From an uncultured SAR86 cluster bacterium (GTDB taxonomy: Bacteria > Pseudomonadota > Gammaproteobacteria > Magnimaribacterales > D2472), in NCBI GenBank assembly GCA_902610905.1, contig CACLXS010000009.1:1-43022 (forward strand): a stretch of DNA of 43,022 nt, given 5' to 3'. Every line of letters begins with the position of its first letter. Position 1 is the first letter of the stretch. The notes under the pieces are model-generated. The model made no database searches and was not told the DNA's origin. It was given only the letters and a program-made list of their open reading frames with translations. This document shows positions 18,828-27,906 of this stretch, in pieces. The translations under genes were made by a program, and so were the position numbers.

Positions 18828-19577
18828 TTACCACCATCCAGTTCTATCTCTGCGATGAAGTTCTTTAAATCTTCTATAAATTGTTTCATTATCTTGTAGG
18901 CGCATAAATACTTTTTTTAATATTTTTGGTGTTAATAATCCATCACCATATTTTGATACAAATTCATCAATACGCCATCTCAAGTTACGCAACGTATCAT
19001 CTGTGCCAACTGCAAAGGCTGAAGTTCCATCCCATAAAGCAACGCGATTATCATGTAAGTTTAAAGATTCCAAATAATTTAAATCAATGCTACTACTTGG
19101 ACGAATGAGTTCTTCAGTTTCACATAATTTAACGGTATTTATAAGAGTTGAAATAGCTAAAGCACATGCACGCTCAGTTGCATTTGAGCTATGATCTAAA
19201 AAAGTGTCAGATGCTGAAACAAGCCATCTTGTATTGAGTTTGTCTAATAGAAAATTTTCATGGTTTTTCCAGAGATCTTCAAATAAATTTACATTAGTTT
19301 TTAAATCTACCTCTCTTCTTATTAAGACTATAAGCGATGCATGGTAATGACAAAGAGCCGATTGGCCAACAAACTCTTCCTTTAAATTTTCTATGTGTTT
19401 AGTGATACTTACATCTGAACCATGGGTGTAGTTAATATCTTTCCCTTCGATAATGGTTTCTTTTAGCTTGAAGATATTTTCATCAAATTGAGCTTTTATA
19501 GCTTTTGATGCACCAAATCTTCTTTTATGACGAGAAAAAGAAAAAAATTTTTCAAACTTAGATTTTTTTCGCTTCAA
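18828..19577 (-). CDS. Uncharacterised protein of a glycan cluster
   Basis: 249 residues, family not recognised. The N-terminus is very basic (KRKKSKFEKFFSFSRHKRR), with no signal peptide or membrane span. The middle is helical, with conserved-looking segments such as HYHASLIVLI, DTFLDHSSNATERA and HDNRVALWDGTSAFAVG; the C-terminus is basic and aromatic (ELHRRDRTGWW). The start is TTG; it is backed by a strong GGAGG ribosome binding site that lies inside the last codons of the upstream gene, 10 nt before the TTG, and no in-frame ATG exists nearby. Placed between two glycosyltransferases, it may modify or regulate the same glycan; this is inference. Confidence 0.75.
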   Translation of the reverse strand: MKRKKSKFEKFFSFSRHKRRFGASKAIKAQFDENIFKLKETIIEGKDINYTHGSDVSITKHIENLKEEFVGQSALCHYHASLIVLIRREVDLKTNVNLFEDLWKNHENFLLDKLNTRWLVSASDTFLDHSSNATERACALAISTLINTVKLCETEELIRPSSSIDLNYLESLNLHDNRVALWDGTSAFAVGTDDTLRNLRWRIDEFVSKYGDGLLTPKILKKVFMRLQDNETIYRRFKELHRRDRTGWW

Positions 19578-19581
19578 AATT

Positions 19582-20316
19582 TTATTCCCTCCAATAATCT
19601 TTAATCCATGGAGTTGGTTTTATATATCGATACCATTTACCGCTTTTACCTTTTATTGCATCAGGTGGATTTGGTAATCCATGAAATAGAATAATTTTTG
19701 CATTTAATGGAATGCTTGGCTCTTTAAAAAATCTCATAAACATAGAGGGAACACAATGGTATTTAAAGCTTGGAACCCATTCATCAGGCCAATAGCTTAA
19801 TATATTTTTGTCATAAATCTTTTTTGATAAGTATGCTTGTTCATGGCGAAATTGCTGTTTAACAGAATTTACATTATTTTTAAAAAACTGGAGGACGTCA
19901 TCATGTTGTCCAATATTAAAACGAAAAACAGATGAATTGCCCTCAATTTTTTTTGGTCTTTTTTTATCATGTGCAATTAAAAAATCTCCTGTATGATAAA
20001 AAAAACTGTCTATATTACTGACAATCAATACATCTAAATCCAAAAACAGTGTCTGTCCTGATAGACCGCCAAGATTATTTTCTAAAACTGTTAGTTTTTT
20101 CCAGCCTCGCTCAGGTATACCATCTGGGAGTTCAATTATTGGAATTGGTTCTATTTTCACCTCATTGCGAATACCCTCAGCATTATCTGTAAAACAAATT
20201 AATTGAAATGGCAAAGTAATATTTCGGGAGATCATTCCATAAAGTCGATTCACGTATAAGGGAGGAAATTTATCACCCCACTTCATACATATAATATTAA
20301 CTGTTTTATTACTCAA
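19582..20316 (-). CDS. GT-A-fold glycosyltransferase-like protein
   Basis: 244 residues. A DxD metal/nucleotide-sugar motif appears in TLFLDLDVLIVSN (89-101), preceded by WKKLTVLEN and followed by SSVFRFNIGQ and FHG...P segments, the order seen in GT8-like and related GT-A enzymes. The donor and acceptor sugars are unknown. The apparent start is TTG at 20314-20316; the next in-frame ATG (residue 11) would cut into the first beta-strand (VNIICMKWG), so the longer form is preferred. It is the first gene of the glycan set, and the following gene starts 4 nt after its stop. Confidence 0.78.
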   Translation of the reverse strand: MSNKTVNIICMKWGDKFPPLYVNRLYGMISRNITLPFQLICFTDNAEGIRNEVKIEPIPIIELPDGIPERGWKKLTVLENNLGGLSGQTLFLDLDVLIVSNIDSFFYHTGDFLIAHDKKRPKKIEGNSSVFRFNIGQHDDVLQFFKNNVNSVKQQFRHEQAYLSKKIYDKNILSYWPDEWVPSFKYHCVPSMFMRFFKEPSIPLNAKIILFHGLPNPPDAIKGKSGKWYRYIKPTPWIKDYWRE

Positions 20317-20404
20317 GACTCCACAATCCCTTAATCAAATAGCTATCTAAGAATATACACCAAAAAAAAATAAAAAATTACTTAAATAGTATTTAGATTC
20401 AATT

Positions 20405-21373
20405 TTAATTGCTAATTCTTCCATTCAAATCGAATTGAGATAAAAAATGCCATATTTCTTCTGATGCAGAAATATTAAAGTTATTTAAACTGGGCCAAGT
20501 ATGGCCCATAGAAGGTATTCTTATTAATTTTATCTCAACATCATTCGAGCAGGATTCATAATTAATAAAATCTATTGAGCCTTTTTCGTTAAAATAATCT
20601 ACTACAGCAAATAGTCTTTCAGGATTACATTGATTGATATTAGACCAATAATTCAGGACATCTTCTATAGGTTCCATGCCTAAGTCTCCCATGCCAACGT
20701 ATGGGACAACAAGATCTTGCAAACCATGAATTTGAAGAATGGCTGTTGGATGATTGGGAGCACAACCAGCTAATGTTTCTCTACTCATTGAACCAGTGAC
20801 AGATGCAATAGCAGCTATTTTTGCACTTAGATTACAGGCTAAATGATAACTCATAAAACCTCCATTAGACATTCCAGATGAATAAATTCTATTTTTATTA
20901 ATCTGCTCTTTAGTTGATAAAAAACCAATAATAGTATCTATGAAATCAACATCATTAATATTACTGGCGGCAGTCCATGCGCCAACATTCCAATGAGATG
21001 AACTATTTATTGAAAAAGATTCAAGCTTATAACCTTGAGGGTAAATTACTATAAATCTATTTTCTTCAGCAAGCTCTTCATAGTCAGTGTAGGATTTATG
21101 TATTTCAGCAGAAGAGCCATATCCATGTAATGCAAATAAAACAGGAGAATTATTTTCATTTAATGATTGAGGTTTATAAATTAAATAAAATCTATCTAGC
21201 CCATCATGAATAAATGAACATCTTTGGGTATTCGGACCAAAAGATATACAAGTTTCTCTTGTCTGCTCATCAATAACAACCAAGTCATTATTTTGTGAAA
21301 TTGCTTCCCCGCTTCCACTACAAGATATAAGTAAAATAGAAATAAGGATAAAACTTATAGTTTTAAGGTACAT
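20405..21373 (-). CDS. Lipoprotein esterase, PHB depolymerase / feruloyl esterase-like (paralogue)
   Basis: 322 residues. Lipobox ILLISC with lipidated Cys18, then a short linker and an alpha/beta-hydrolase: LFALHGYGS (79-87), IYPQG (110-114), Ser169 in GMSNGG, Asp220 in HGLQD and His291 in MGHTWP. It shares with the 11319-12314 protein the lipoprotein tether, the SNGGFM-YHLAC-LSAKIAAIA segment and the C-terminal FL-QFD-NG, so the two are clear paralogues. Likely a surface or periplasmic esterase for polymer or phenolic esters. Its ATG is 27 nt from the encoded CCA of tRNA-Gly on the same strand, so it may be transcribed together with that tRNA. Confidence 0.88.
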   Translation of the reverse strand: MYLKTISFILISILLISCSGSGEAISQNNDLVVIDEQTRETCISFGPNTQRCSFIHDGLDRFYLIYKPQSLNENNSPVLFALHGYGSSAEIHKSYTDYEELAEENRFIVIYPQGYKLESFSINSSSHWNVGAWTAASNINDVDFIDTIIGFLSTKEQINKNRIYSSGMSNGGFMSYHLACNLSAKIAAIASVTGSMSRETLAGCAPNHPTAILQIHGLQDLVVPYVGMGDLGMEPIEDVLNYWSNINQCNPERLFAVVDYFNEKGSIDFINYESCSNDVEIKLIRIPSMGHTWPSLNNFNISASEEIWHFLSQFDLNGRISN

Positions 21374-21400
21374 GATTATTTAAAAATTAAATGCTTGAAT

Positions 21401-21476
21401 TGGTGCGGTACGCCGGTCTCGAACCGGCGGCCTTCTGCTTGGCAAGCAGACGCTCTACCAACTGAGCTAGTACCGC
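21401..21476 (-). tRNA. tRNA-Gly(GCC)
   Basis: A 76-nt cloverleaf with encoded CCA. The acceptor stem GCGGTAC/GTACCGC is perfect, the anticodon loop TTGCCAA reads GCC, and the T-arm is CCGGTTCGAGACCGG. Confidence 0.97.
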
Positions 21477-21538
21477 ATTGTTCCATTAAAAGGTGCACAT
21501 TATATTATAAAAAACTCAGAAAATTATATTTAAAATAA

Positions 21539-24142
21539 CTATTTTAAATTAATTCTTTGAACCTCTATAAATCTATCAAAACTTTGTTTTTTAGATAGAG
21601 AAATATAATGAGGATCCAGCTGAGATGGGATCACAAGTTTAAAGTCTGAAACCTTATCATCACGAATTACATAATGTTCATGATCTATTTTTGCGTGGTG
21701 ATGTTTATCAGCATAACCTATATGCTGAATCTTAATTTCAAAAGGATTACCAATACCTAATTTATAAATTAATTCATTATCTTTATTAAAGAAATTCACA
21801 ACATAAATATCATCTTTTTTAATTATGGGTCGAATAATATCTTTTTTATTGGGTTTTTCTAAATCAATAGAATTAACTTGAATATAATCCTCTGAGAGAT
21901 CAAGAGTAAATACTTTCTCATCCTTATTTGCACTCGGAGTTATACGTTTAAAAGAATCAAATTTACCCCTTGAATTAGAAGTATCACCTGATGACTCATC
22001 ATACTTACTCCAATTAATTTTAATCGCAGCTCCCATGGAACAGCATATTTCAGCAAACATGTAATCTTGGTTAGCGCTTATTTCATTATCATATAAATAG
22101 CCCTCATCGCTTGAATACCATAACCAAGAGCCAACGTATGGCTGTTGTGCATCATAAGGTAAATTAGCATCGTTCCATTCATAATAATAATTAGATTCAA
22201 ACCAACCCTCATAAAAATCTACTGGATTAGTAATATCATTTGGCGCTATTAAGTTACCTGATAAATCCTCAACTATCCATGAATATGTAACCACAGCATT
22301 ATTTCCTGGTCTGTTAAAAGATACGCTAACATTATTTTCAAGTTGGGATTGTTCAACATCATCTACAAACCACTTTAGTTTTATCTTGGTAGGATCATAA
22401 ACAGCATCTATTACAAAATTAATTGACCCATTTGATAATGCTGAACTTGAAGTTAATCCTTCATAATTAGATATTCCGTTAATAGTATAGTTACCAAAGC
22501 CTTGATTCATAATTGAGCCATAAGCAAAACCTTCAATATTCACTTTTCCAAATCCCAGGTCAGCGCCACTCTCCATTACTGTCCAATATTTTGGCCTATA
22601 AGTTTCATCTTCAGAATAATAAGTTCCTGGAATTAGACCAATTTTATTTACGCAGTCAGAATAAACATTTTCACCAGTAAACTCTTCATTATCAGGGTAT
22701 TGATTCCAAAAACATTCACAATCTTGATAGGTTCCATTGCCAACTTGATCCCTGTAATAAATATCACCATCCGAATAGTTGTAACAAATATCATAATCAA
22801 CACCTGGAACGTTGTTAAGATCATCAATAAAATGTTTCCATTTGACATTATTTGGATTAGAGACTGAAGTTGTATTAATGTAAGTATCTGCTCTAGGTAG
22901 ATCTTCGCCATACTCAGAACCTGAGTCATATTCATCACCCATATATCCATGAGAATGACCAAGCTCATGCATAACCACCTCTTCAGTACCATTAGATAAT
23001 TGCTGAATATTAATATTACCTTGTGCTACTCCACGCCCACTAAGCGAGGAAATAAATGCAGCTACATCATAATCAAATGCATTACGAATTCTTTCTCTAC
23101 TAACATCACCAATACAATAAACTGTCGGCGTACTTGGATAACAACCAGCTTCTATTTCAAATGCTGATAGACCTGTTTTATTAACTTCTTCAATTATTGC
23201 GATTGAAAAAAAATCTTCAATAAAAGGAGATGCATCAGAATCAATAAGGGTGTTAACTGAATCTAAAACCTCACTTCTAAAAAATTCATAATTTTCAGAA
23301 GTAATTCTATCACCTATAAAAACATATTCTGTAGCAGCTGAATCATCTGGACTACCAACCAAATAATATACATAATGAGAATCAGAGGAACAGTTAGCTC
23401 CATCAGCATCACAATTATTTTCAATATCAATAGTATATTTATTTGAAATAAAATAAGCACTGAAACCATCAGCACATTGAGCAAGGCTTCCATCAGATAC
23501 ACAAAATGCTATTTCTTGATAACCCGCATTGTTTAAATCATTCATATTTAGAATTATTTCACCTGAACCACCTATTACTGGTTCAGTAAATGAACCAGAA
23601 ATTAGCTCATTTGAAATGTCACCAAAGACAACAAGCTCAGAAGTATCATTATCAACATCGCTGATACGCGCACTTACTGTAAGAGTATCATCAAAAATCA
23701 TGGTGTTATTGTCATAGCTCGAAAAATCACTAGTTATTGTTATTGTTGGACTATCATTTATAGGATTAACAGTTACATCAACAATTCTTGTATAAGTAAT
23801 AGGTCCACCAACTGGCTGTTGATTTTCATCTATTTGAGTTGCACTGAAAGTAATTGTGAAATCATCTTCTCCAAAATAATTAGGAGAGGGTGAATATGTA
23901 AAAACTCCAGAATCATTAATATTAGCAGTACCATTTTTTGCAGGCATCGAGATTGAGTAAGTGATATTAGACGTATAGTTGGTTGATGCAGAGAAACTAC
24001 CAGTAAGATCTACATCTTCATTTGTTGAAAGAATTTTATCGAGACCTACTGTAAACGAAAATGGAGCTGCTCCACCGCCGCCACCCCCACAGGAATAAAT
24101 AAAAAATAAAGATAAAGTTAAATATATATATTTATTTCGCAT
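21539..24142 (-). CDS. Lipoprotein with cadherin-like domain and M64-type metallopeptidase domain
   Basis: 867 residues from the ATG at 24140-24142 (an upstream TTG is unlikely). A lipoprotein-type signal ends YSCGGGGGG (Cys18), although the -2 Tyr is atypical. Residues about 30-130 look like a cadherin/VCBS-type Ig fold (NEDVDLTGSF, GVFTYSPSPNYFGEDDFTI). Around 255-470 lies a peptidase domain with zinc motif HELGHSHGYMGDEY (His392, Glu393, His396, then Asp403-Glu404), matching M64 (IgA-peptidase-like) zinc metalloproteases. The C-terminal third has Ig-like segments and many aromatic residues. It probably acts on extracellular protein or peptide next to the TonB receptor at 24215; the functional link is inference. 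A 69-bp gap separates it from the receptor's stop, with the receptor terminator in between. Confidence 0.82.
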   Translation of the reverse strand: MRNKYIYLTLSLFFIYSCGGGGGGAAPFSFTVGLDKILSTNEDVDLTGSFSASTNYTSNITYSISMPAKNGTANINDSGVFTYSPSPNYFGEDDFTITFSATQIDENQQPVGGPITYTRIVDVTVNPINDSPTITITSDFSSYDNNTMIFDDTLTVSARISDVDNDTSELVVFGDISNELISGSFTEPVIGGSGEIILNMNDLNNAGYQEIAFCVSDGSLAQCADGFSAYFISNKYTIDIENNCDADGANCSSDSHYVYYLVGSPDDSAATEYVFIGDRITSENYEFFRSEVLDSVNTLIDSDASPFIEDFFSIAIIEEVNKTGLSAFEIEAGCYPSTPTVYCIGDVSRERIRNAFDYDVAAFISSLSGRGVAQGNINIQQLSNGTEEVVMHELGHSHGYMGDEYDSGSEYGEDLPRADTYINTTSVSNPNNVKWKHFIDDLNNVPGVDYDICYNYSDGDIYYRDQVGNGTYQDCECFWNQYPDNEEFTGENVYSDCVNKIGLIPGTYYSEDETYRPKYWTVMESGADLGFGKVNIEGFAYGSIMNQGFGNYTINGISNYEGLTSSSALSNGSINFVIDAVYDPTKIKLKWFVDDVEQSQLENNVSVSFNRPGNNAVVTYSWIVEDLSGNLIAPNDITNPVDFYEGWFESNYYYEWNDANLPYDAQQPYVGSWLWYSSDEGYLYDNEISANQDYMFAEICCSMGAAIKINWSKYDESSGDTSNSRGKFDSFKRITPSANKDEKVFTLDLSEDYIQVNSIDLEKPNKKDIIRPIIKKDDIYVVNFFNKDNELIYKLGIGNPFEIKIQHIGYADKHHHAKIDHEHYVIRDDKVSDFKLVIPSQLDPHYISLSKKQSFDRFIEVQRINLK

Positions 24143-24171
24143 CAATTAAGTATATATATTTCCTAAGTAAA

Positions 24172-24200
24172 AAAAAACCGCTGACAAGCAGCGGTTTTTT
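24172..24200 (-). terminator. Rho-independent terminator of the second TonB receptor
   Basis: CCGCTG (24178-24183) pairs with CAGCGG (24189-24194) across the loop ACAAG, extended by six A:T pairs, giving a T-run on the minus strand. Confidence 0.9.
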
Positions 24201-24214
24201 ATCTTAAAGTTTTA

Positions 24215-27200
24215 TTAAAACTTGTATCTTAGACCAGCTTTAAAAATAGGACCATGATCTTGATATAAGAACATCATTTCTTCATATCTTGAGAATAGTC
24301 TTACACCTTCATCGCCTATATTAAGAGCTTCGACAAATACAACTGCGTTATCATTGATAACATATGATGCATTAAAGTCAATTTGTCCTCTAGCTTCAAT
24401 AAATAATGGATTAAACTGATCTTCACCTGCATAACTTTCAGCTCTGTAGTTATATGACAACCTTGCAGTATATTTCTCATCTTCATAGAAAACTGAAAGG
24501 TTTGCACCATCACCAAATCCAGGTAAAGCTCTTTGCTCACCAACTAGATAAGGATCAGCTTCTTCATCAGTTCGAAGCTTTGTTACGTTTGCTTGCATAC
24601 CGTATGGAGTTCCTTCAAAGAAGTGTTGAAGCGATAATTCAACACCTGAGAGTTTTCCATCATACTTATTAACTGGTTGAGTAATATTGAACTGTGCTAA
24701 AGCATCATTAGCATCACCAATACCAACCCAGTTAACACCTGAGACTCCATCAATAGCATAAGTGCCTGTTGGCCAACCATTAGTGCTGTCAGCTGTTGGA
24801 TGAGCATATCCTAAACCTACAAATATTGCTTCCCAACAAGCATTTGTTGGTCCAGGAACCCAGCCTTGACCAGGACATTGACCTGCAAGATATGAGGTTT
24901 GAGCTAATCTTGAGTTAAATACATCGGGAACATTATTGAATGATCCAGTGTAGCTGTCAGCTCCATGATAATCTTTAATTTCTTTAGAGAAAACATTTAC
25001 AGCAAAATAACTACCTTCTGCATAGTAGTTTTCATAAGCAAAGTCTAAATTCATAGAAGTATATGGATCCATTGCAGGGTTACCACTTACTAATGAAGTT
25101 GGAGCTCCGTATGAATAGTTTCCTAGATCAAAGCCAGCTCTTGTTTGCCATAATGATGGTTGCGCAATAGTATCACTGACACCAAATCTGATTACTTCAT
25201 TATCATTCAGACCAATACTAATATTAAAAGATGGTAGTAAATAATCGCTCGTTGAAGTTGCATTATATGTACCTTCTTCGGTAACCATTATCAGACCTTG
25301 GTTTTGTCCATATTCTGGAGTACTCCAATCACCAAAACCCCAAACTGTATTAACGGGTACAGTAGCCATACTTGAGGAGGTTCTTGTAATCTCTTCATAT
25401 CTAAGACCTAACTGAGCTTTAACAGGTAAACCATTATATTCAGTATCAAAGTTAAAGTTTACAAATACTGACTCTGTTTCTTCAAGAATATTGTTTAATG
25501 AATCTGGTGTACCAGCACATAAAACACCTCTATTTGATGTTCTCACAGAACCGTTATACAGGTTATTACCGTCGTAACCAACTGCAAGCCAGCCAGTGTT
25601 TTCGCCATTTTCTACAGCATCATCAGCTGTACAAGCTTCACTCCAGTTATTAAGATTAGTCCACCAAAGTGCACCGTTACCAGTTGGATTGATATTACCT
25701 CTTTCCATCCAGTAAATTGCATCTTCAATTGACATATCAGCCCATTGGAAAGTACCTACACTTAAACCAGCCATCCAATCATCAGTAGTTGTCATAGTAA
25801 ATGCATCATCCGGTGTTGCAACAACCGATGGCATTACAGGACTTCCTTCTGTATTACCAGCTACTATTTTTGATCTTGCATTGTAGTTGTCATATTCCAT
25901 TTTAGAAGTTGACAAACCAAATTCAATACTTGAAAGATGATTAATGTTGTCAGAAAGATCTTCCCAAGTTGCTATTATTTGAGTTTGATTAACTGCTCCA
26001 TCAGCAGTAGCTTCTGACATATATGCTTCTCTAGGACCCATATCACCACCAACAAGAGTATCAACAGCTACACCACCTCTTAAGTACTCCTCAGTAAATA
26101 CAGGAACATTTCCTGTCATATCAAGCGTTCTAGCTCCAAGTTTTGCATGACATGATGTCCAATTACCGTTGTATGTCTCCCATGGGTTTGCACCCCATTG
26201 ACCACCAGCACCAAGACATCCGTCCCAGCCACCGTTTGAATAAATTAATACATTATCGCCATTATTTTCAGATGCAGATGTTGATTCATGATGATCAATA
26301 GTTACGTTAAAGTTATCAGTGAATTGGATATCAAGATTTGCACCTTGAGATTTATTTCTTTTAACAGAATCACCATATAAAAATTTATTATCCATAGCAT
26401 TTCCATCACCATTACCAACACCTTGTGGAACAGTTGCTGATATCAATGCTCCATTATTGTTTACAACATATGAGTCAATATCCCAACCTGCCCAGTATGA
26501 TGATTTTTCTCTACCAGTTGTTTCAAATTCCAATGATGAAAACGTATTATCTAATGTTAATACTGCCTTATCAGTTAACTGAATCTGGAATGTTGCTTGA
26601 AAGTTCTGTCTTAATCTTTCATTATCTTTAGCTTTGAAACCAACACTCTCAGGAGTGAATACAACCCCATCAGGTCTTCCTGTTCCAGTTACATTTGTAG
26701 CTGTTAGTCCATAACCACCAGGAACCCATGTAATTTCATTTGTTCCAACTTCTCTATTATGTCTCTCCTGATGTGATCCTGAAACTGCAAAACCAACAGG
26801 TAAAGAATAATCACCAAATTGTAGTTCACTGTCTCTACTAAATAAGAAATCAAATTCAGGTGTGTAATCATCACCTATTTCAACTTTAGTATCATTAACT
26901 GTTCTTACAGAAAAAGATGTAGCATCACCAGTTACTAAAGGTTTTGTAGTAATCATGTTGATTGTTGCTCCAATACCACCAGAAGGTAAAATAGCATTTG
27001 ATGATTTGTATACTTCAACAGCAGAAACACCATGTGAAGATATATCACCAAAGTCAAATCCTCTACCATGCTCGTATTGTCCAGCAACTGTAGGCATAGA
27101 TCTTCCATTTAGAGTAACAAGGTTGAACTGGTAACCTAGACCCCTAACATTAACTCTTGAACCTTCAACGTTACTTCTATCGATAGTAATACCAGAAACT

Positions 27201-27424
27201 CTAGCTAATGATTCAGCAAGGTTTTGATCTGGAAATTTACCAATGTCTTCAGCTGTAATAGCTTCGGTAACACCAACTTTACTTCTTTTAAGTTCAATAG
27301 CGTCAATCAAACTTTGTTTAACACCAAGAACCACCACATCTTCAACTTCTTCTTCTGTTTCATCTTGTGCGATAACAAATGAAAAAGGAATCATTAATAA
27401 TAATGATAATAAATATTTATTCAC
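24215..27424 (-). CDS. TonB-dependent receptor, Caulobacter-type
   Basis: 1069 residues with a signal peptide (1-20). The short acidic stretch DETEEEVEDVVVLG contains the TonB box (about 28-34). The plug motifs AITAEDIGKFPDQNLAESL, GITIDR, VNVRGLG and TLNGR are the hallmark of the TIGR01782 subclass, often used for carbohydrate or other large-molecule uptake. The barrel ends in GLRYKF. The start codon is GTG, supported by a strong AGGGGG ribosome binding site 8 nt upstream. The barrel sequence has many Trp/Asn/Gly loops. The substrate is not deducible; the M64 lipoprotein gene downstream may supply it. Confidence 0.94.
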   Translation of the reverse strand: MNKYLLSLLLMIPFSFVIAQDETEEEVEDVVVLGVKQSLIDAIELKRSKVGVTEAITAEDIGKFPDQNLAESLARVSGITIDRSNVEGSRVNVRGLGYQFNLVTLNGRSMPTVAGQYEHGRGFDFGDISSHGVSAVEVYKSSNAILPSGGIGATINMITTKPLVTGDATSFSVRTVNDTKVEIGDDYTPEFDFLFSRDSELQFGDYSLPVGFAVSGSHQERHNREVGTNEITWVPGGYGLTATNVTGTGRPDGVVFTPESVGFKAKDNERLRQNFQATFQIQLTDKAVLTLDNTFSSLEFETTGREKSSYWAGWDIDSYVVNNNGALISATVPQGVGNGDGNAMDNKFLYGDSVKRNKSQGANLDIQFTDNFNVTIDHHESTSASENNGDNVLIYSNGGWDGCLGAGGQWGANPWETYNGNWTSCHAKLGARTLDMTGNVPVFTEEYLRGGVAVDTLVGGDMGPREAYMSEATADGAVNQTQIIATWEDLSDNINHLSSIEFGLSTSKMEYDNYNARSKIVAGNTEGSPVMPSVVATPDDAFTMTTTDDWMAGLSVGTFQWADMSIEDAIYWMERGNINPTGNGALWWTNLNNWSEACTADDAVENGENTGWLAVGYDGNNLYNGSVRTSNRGVLCAGTPDSLNNILEETESVFVNFNFDTEYNGLPVKAQLGLRYEEITRTSSSMATVPVNTVWGFGDWSTPEYGQNQGLIMVTEEGTYNATSTSDYLLPSFNISIGLNDNEVIRFGVSDTIAQPSLWQTRAGFDLGNYSYGAPTSLVSGNPAMDPYTSMNLDFAYENYYAEGSYFAVNVFSKEIKDYHGADSYTGSFNNVPDVFNSRLAQTSYLAGQCPGQGWVPGPTNACWEAIFVGLGYAHPTADSTNGWPTGTYAIDGVSGVNWVGIGDANDALAQFNITQPVNKYDGKLSGVELSLQHFFEGTPYGMQANVTKLRTDEEADPYLVGEQRALPGFGDGANLSVFYEDEKYTARLSYNYRAESYAGEDQFNPLFIEARGQIDFNASYVINDNAVVFVEALNIGDEGVRLFSRYEEMMFLYQDHGPIFKAGLRYKF

Positions 27425-27563
27425 GGAATTTTCCCCCTTTTATAAAAAACAAATCAATTAGACATCATCGTAAGAAAAACGTCAAGAATTAATTAAAAAT
27501 ATATATTTTGTAAATAATTTACAGAATACATAAAATTAATTAATAAAAAAATATATAAAATTC

Positions 27564-27580
27564 AGTCTTAAAAAAAGACT
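27564..27580 (-). terminator. Possible weak terminator of the RRM gene
   Basis: A 6-bp AT-rich stem AGTCTT/AAGACT with a 5-nt loop lies 20 nt past the RRM stop codon. No strong GC core. Confidence 0.35.
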
Positions 27581-27600
27581 TATTTATTAAAAAAAATTTC

Positions 27601-27846
27601 TTATCGCGATTCGCGAGGTTTTGATTCGTTTACAACAAGCTTTCTACCTTCAACCTCAGCATCATTCAATGCAGCTATTGCATCTTCTGCTCCATCACTC
27701 ATTTCAACAAAACCAAAGCCTCTTGAGCGGTTTGTCATTCTATCAGTGATGATTTTTGCAGATGTTACTGTACCGTGTTCGGCAAAAAGATTTTCTAAAT
27801 CTTGGTCATTCATACCCCAAGATAAGTTTCCAACATATATGTTCAT
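27601..27846 (-). CDS. Small RRM RNA-binding protein
   Basis: 81 residues, a single RNA-recognition motif: RNP2 IYVGNL at 3-8 and RNP1 RGFGFVEM at 42-49, with a short basic tail (ESKPRESR). Bacterial stand-alone RRMs of this type resemble cyanobacterial Rbp proteins and are often cold- or stress-responsive, acting as RNA chaperones; the role here is inferred from family. It lies 60 nt downstream of the patatin gene on the same strand and could be the last gene of that unit, but the low-complexity gap allows its own promoter. The long AT-rich 3' gap (27425-27600) holds nothing else recognisable. Confidence 0.93.
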   Translation of the reverse strand: MNIYVGNLSWGMNDQDLENLFAEHGTVTSAKIITDRMTNRSRGFGFVEMSDGAEDAIAALNDAEVEGRKLVVNESKPRESR

Positions 27847-27906
27847 ATTCTAATGATTAATAAAAAAAGCTATCTTACATGAAAAGTAATGATAAAAGTA
27901 AAAAAA

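Noticed and set aside
19582-21400. A tRNA-Gly 3'-end duplicate marking an islet around esterase 2
   Set aside because: I searched by eye for TGGTGCGGTA left of the tRNA and found no copy.
22648-23717. Additional frames within the M64 lipoprotein gene
   Set aside because: Overlap a long frame with intact peptidase motifs; low-complexity hydrophobic translations typical of shadow frames.
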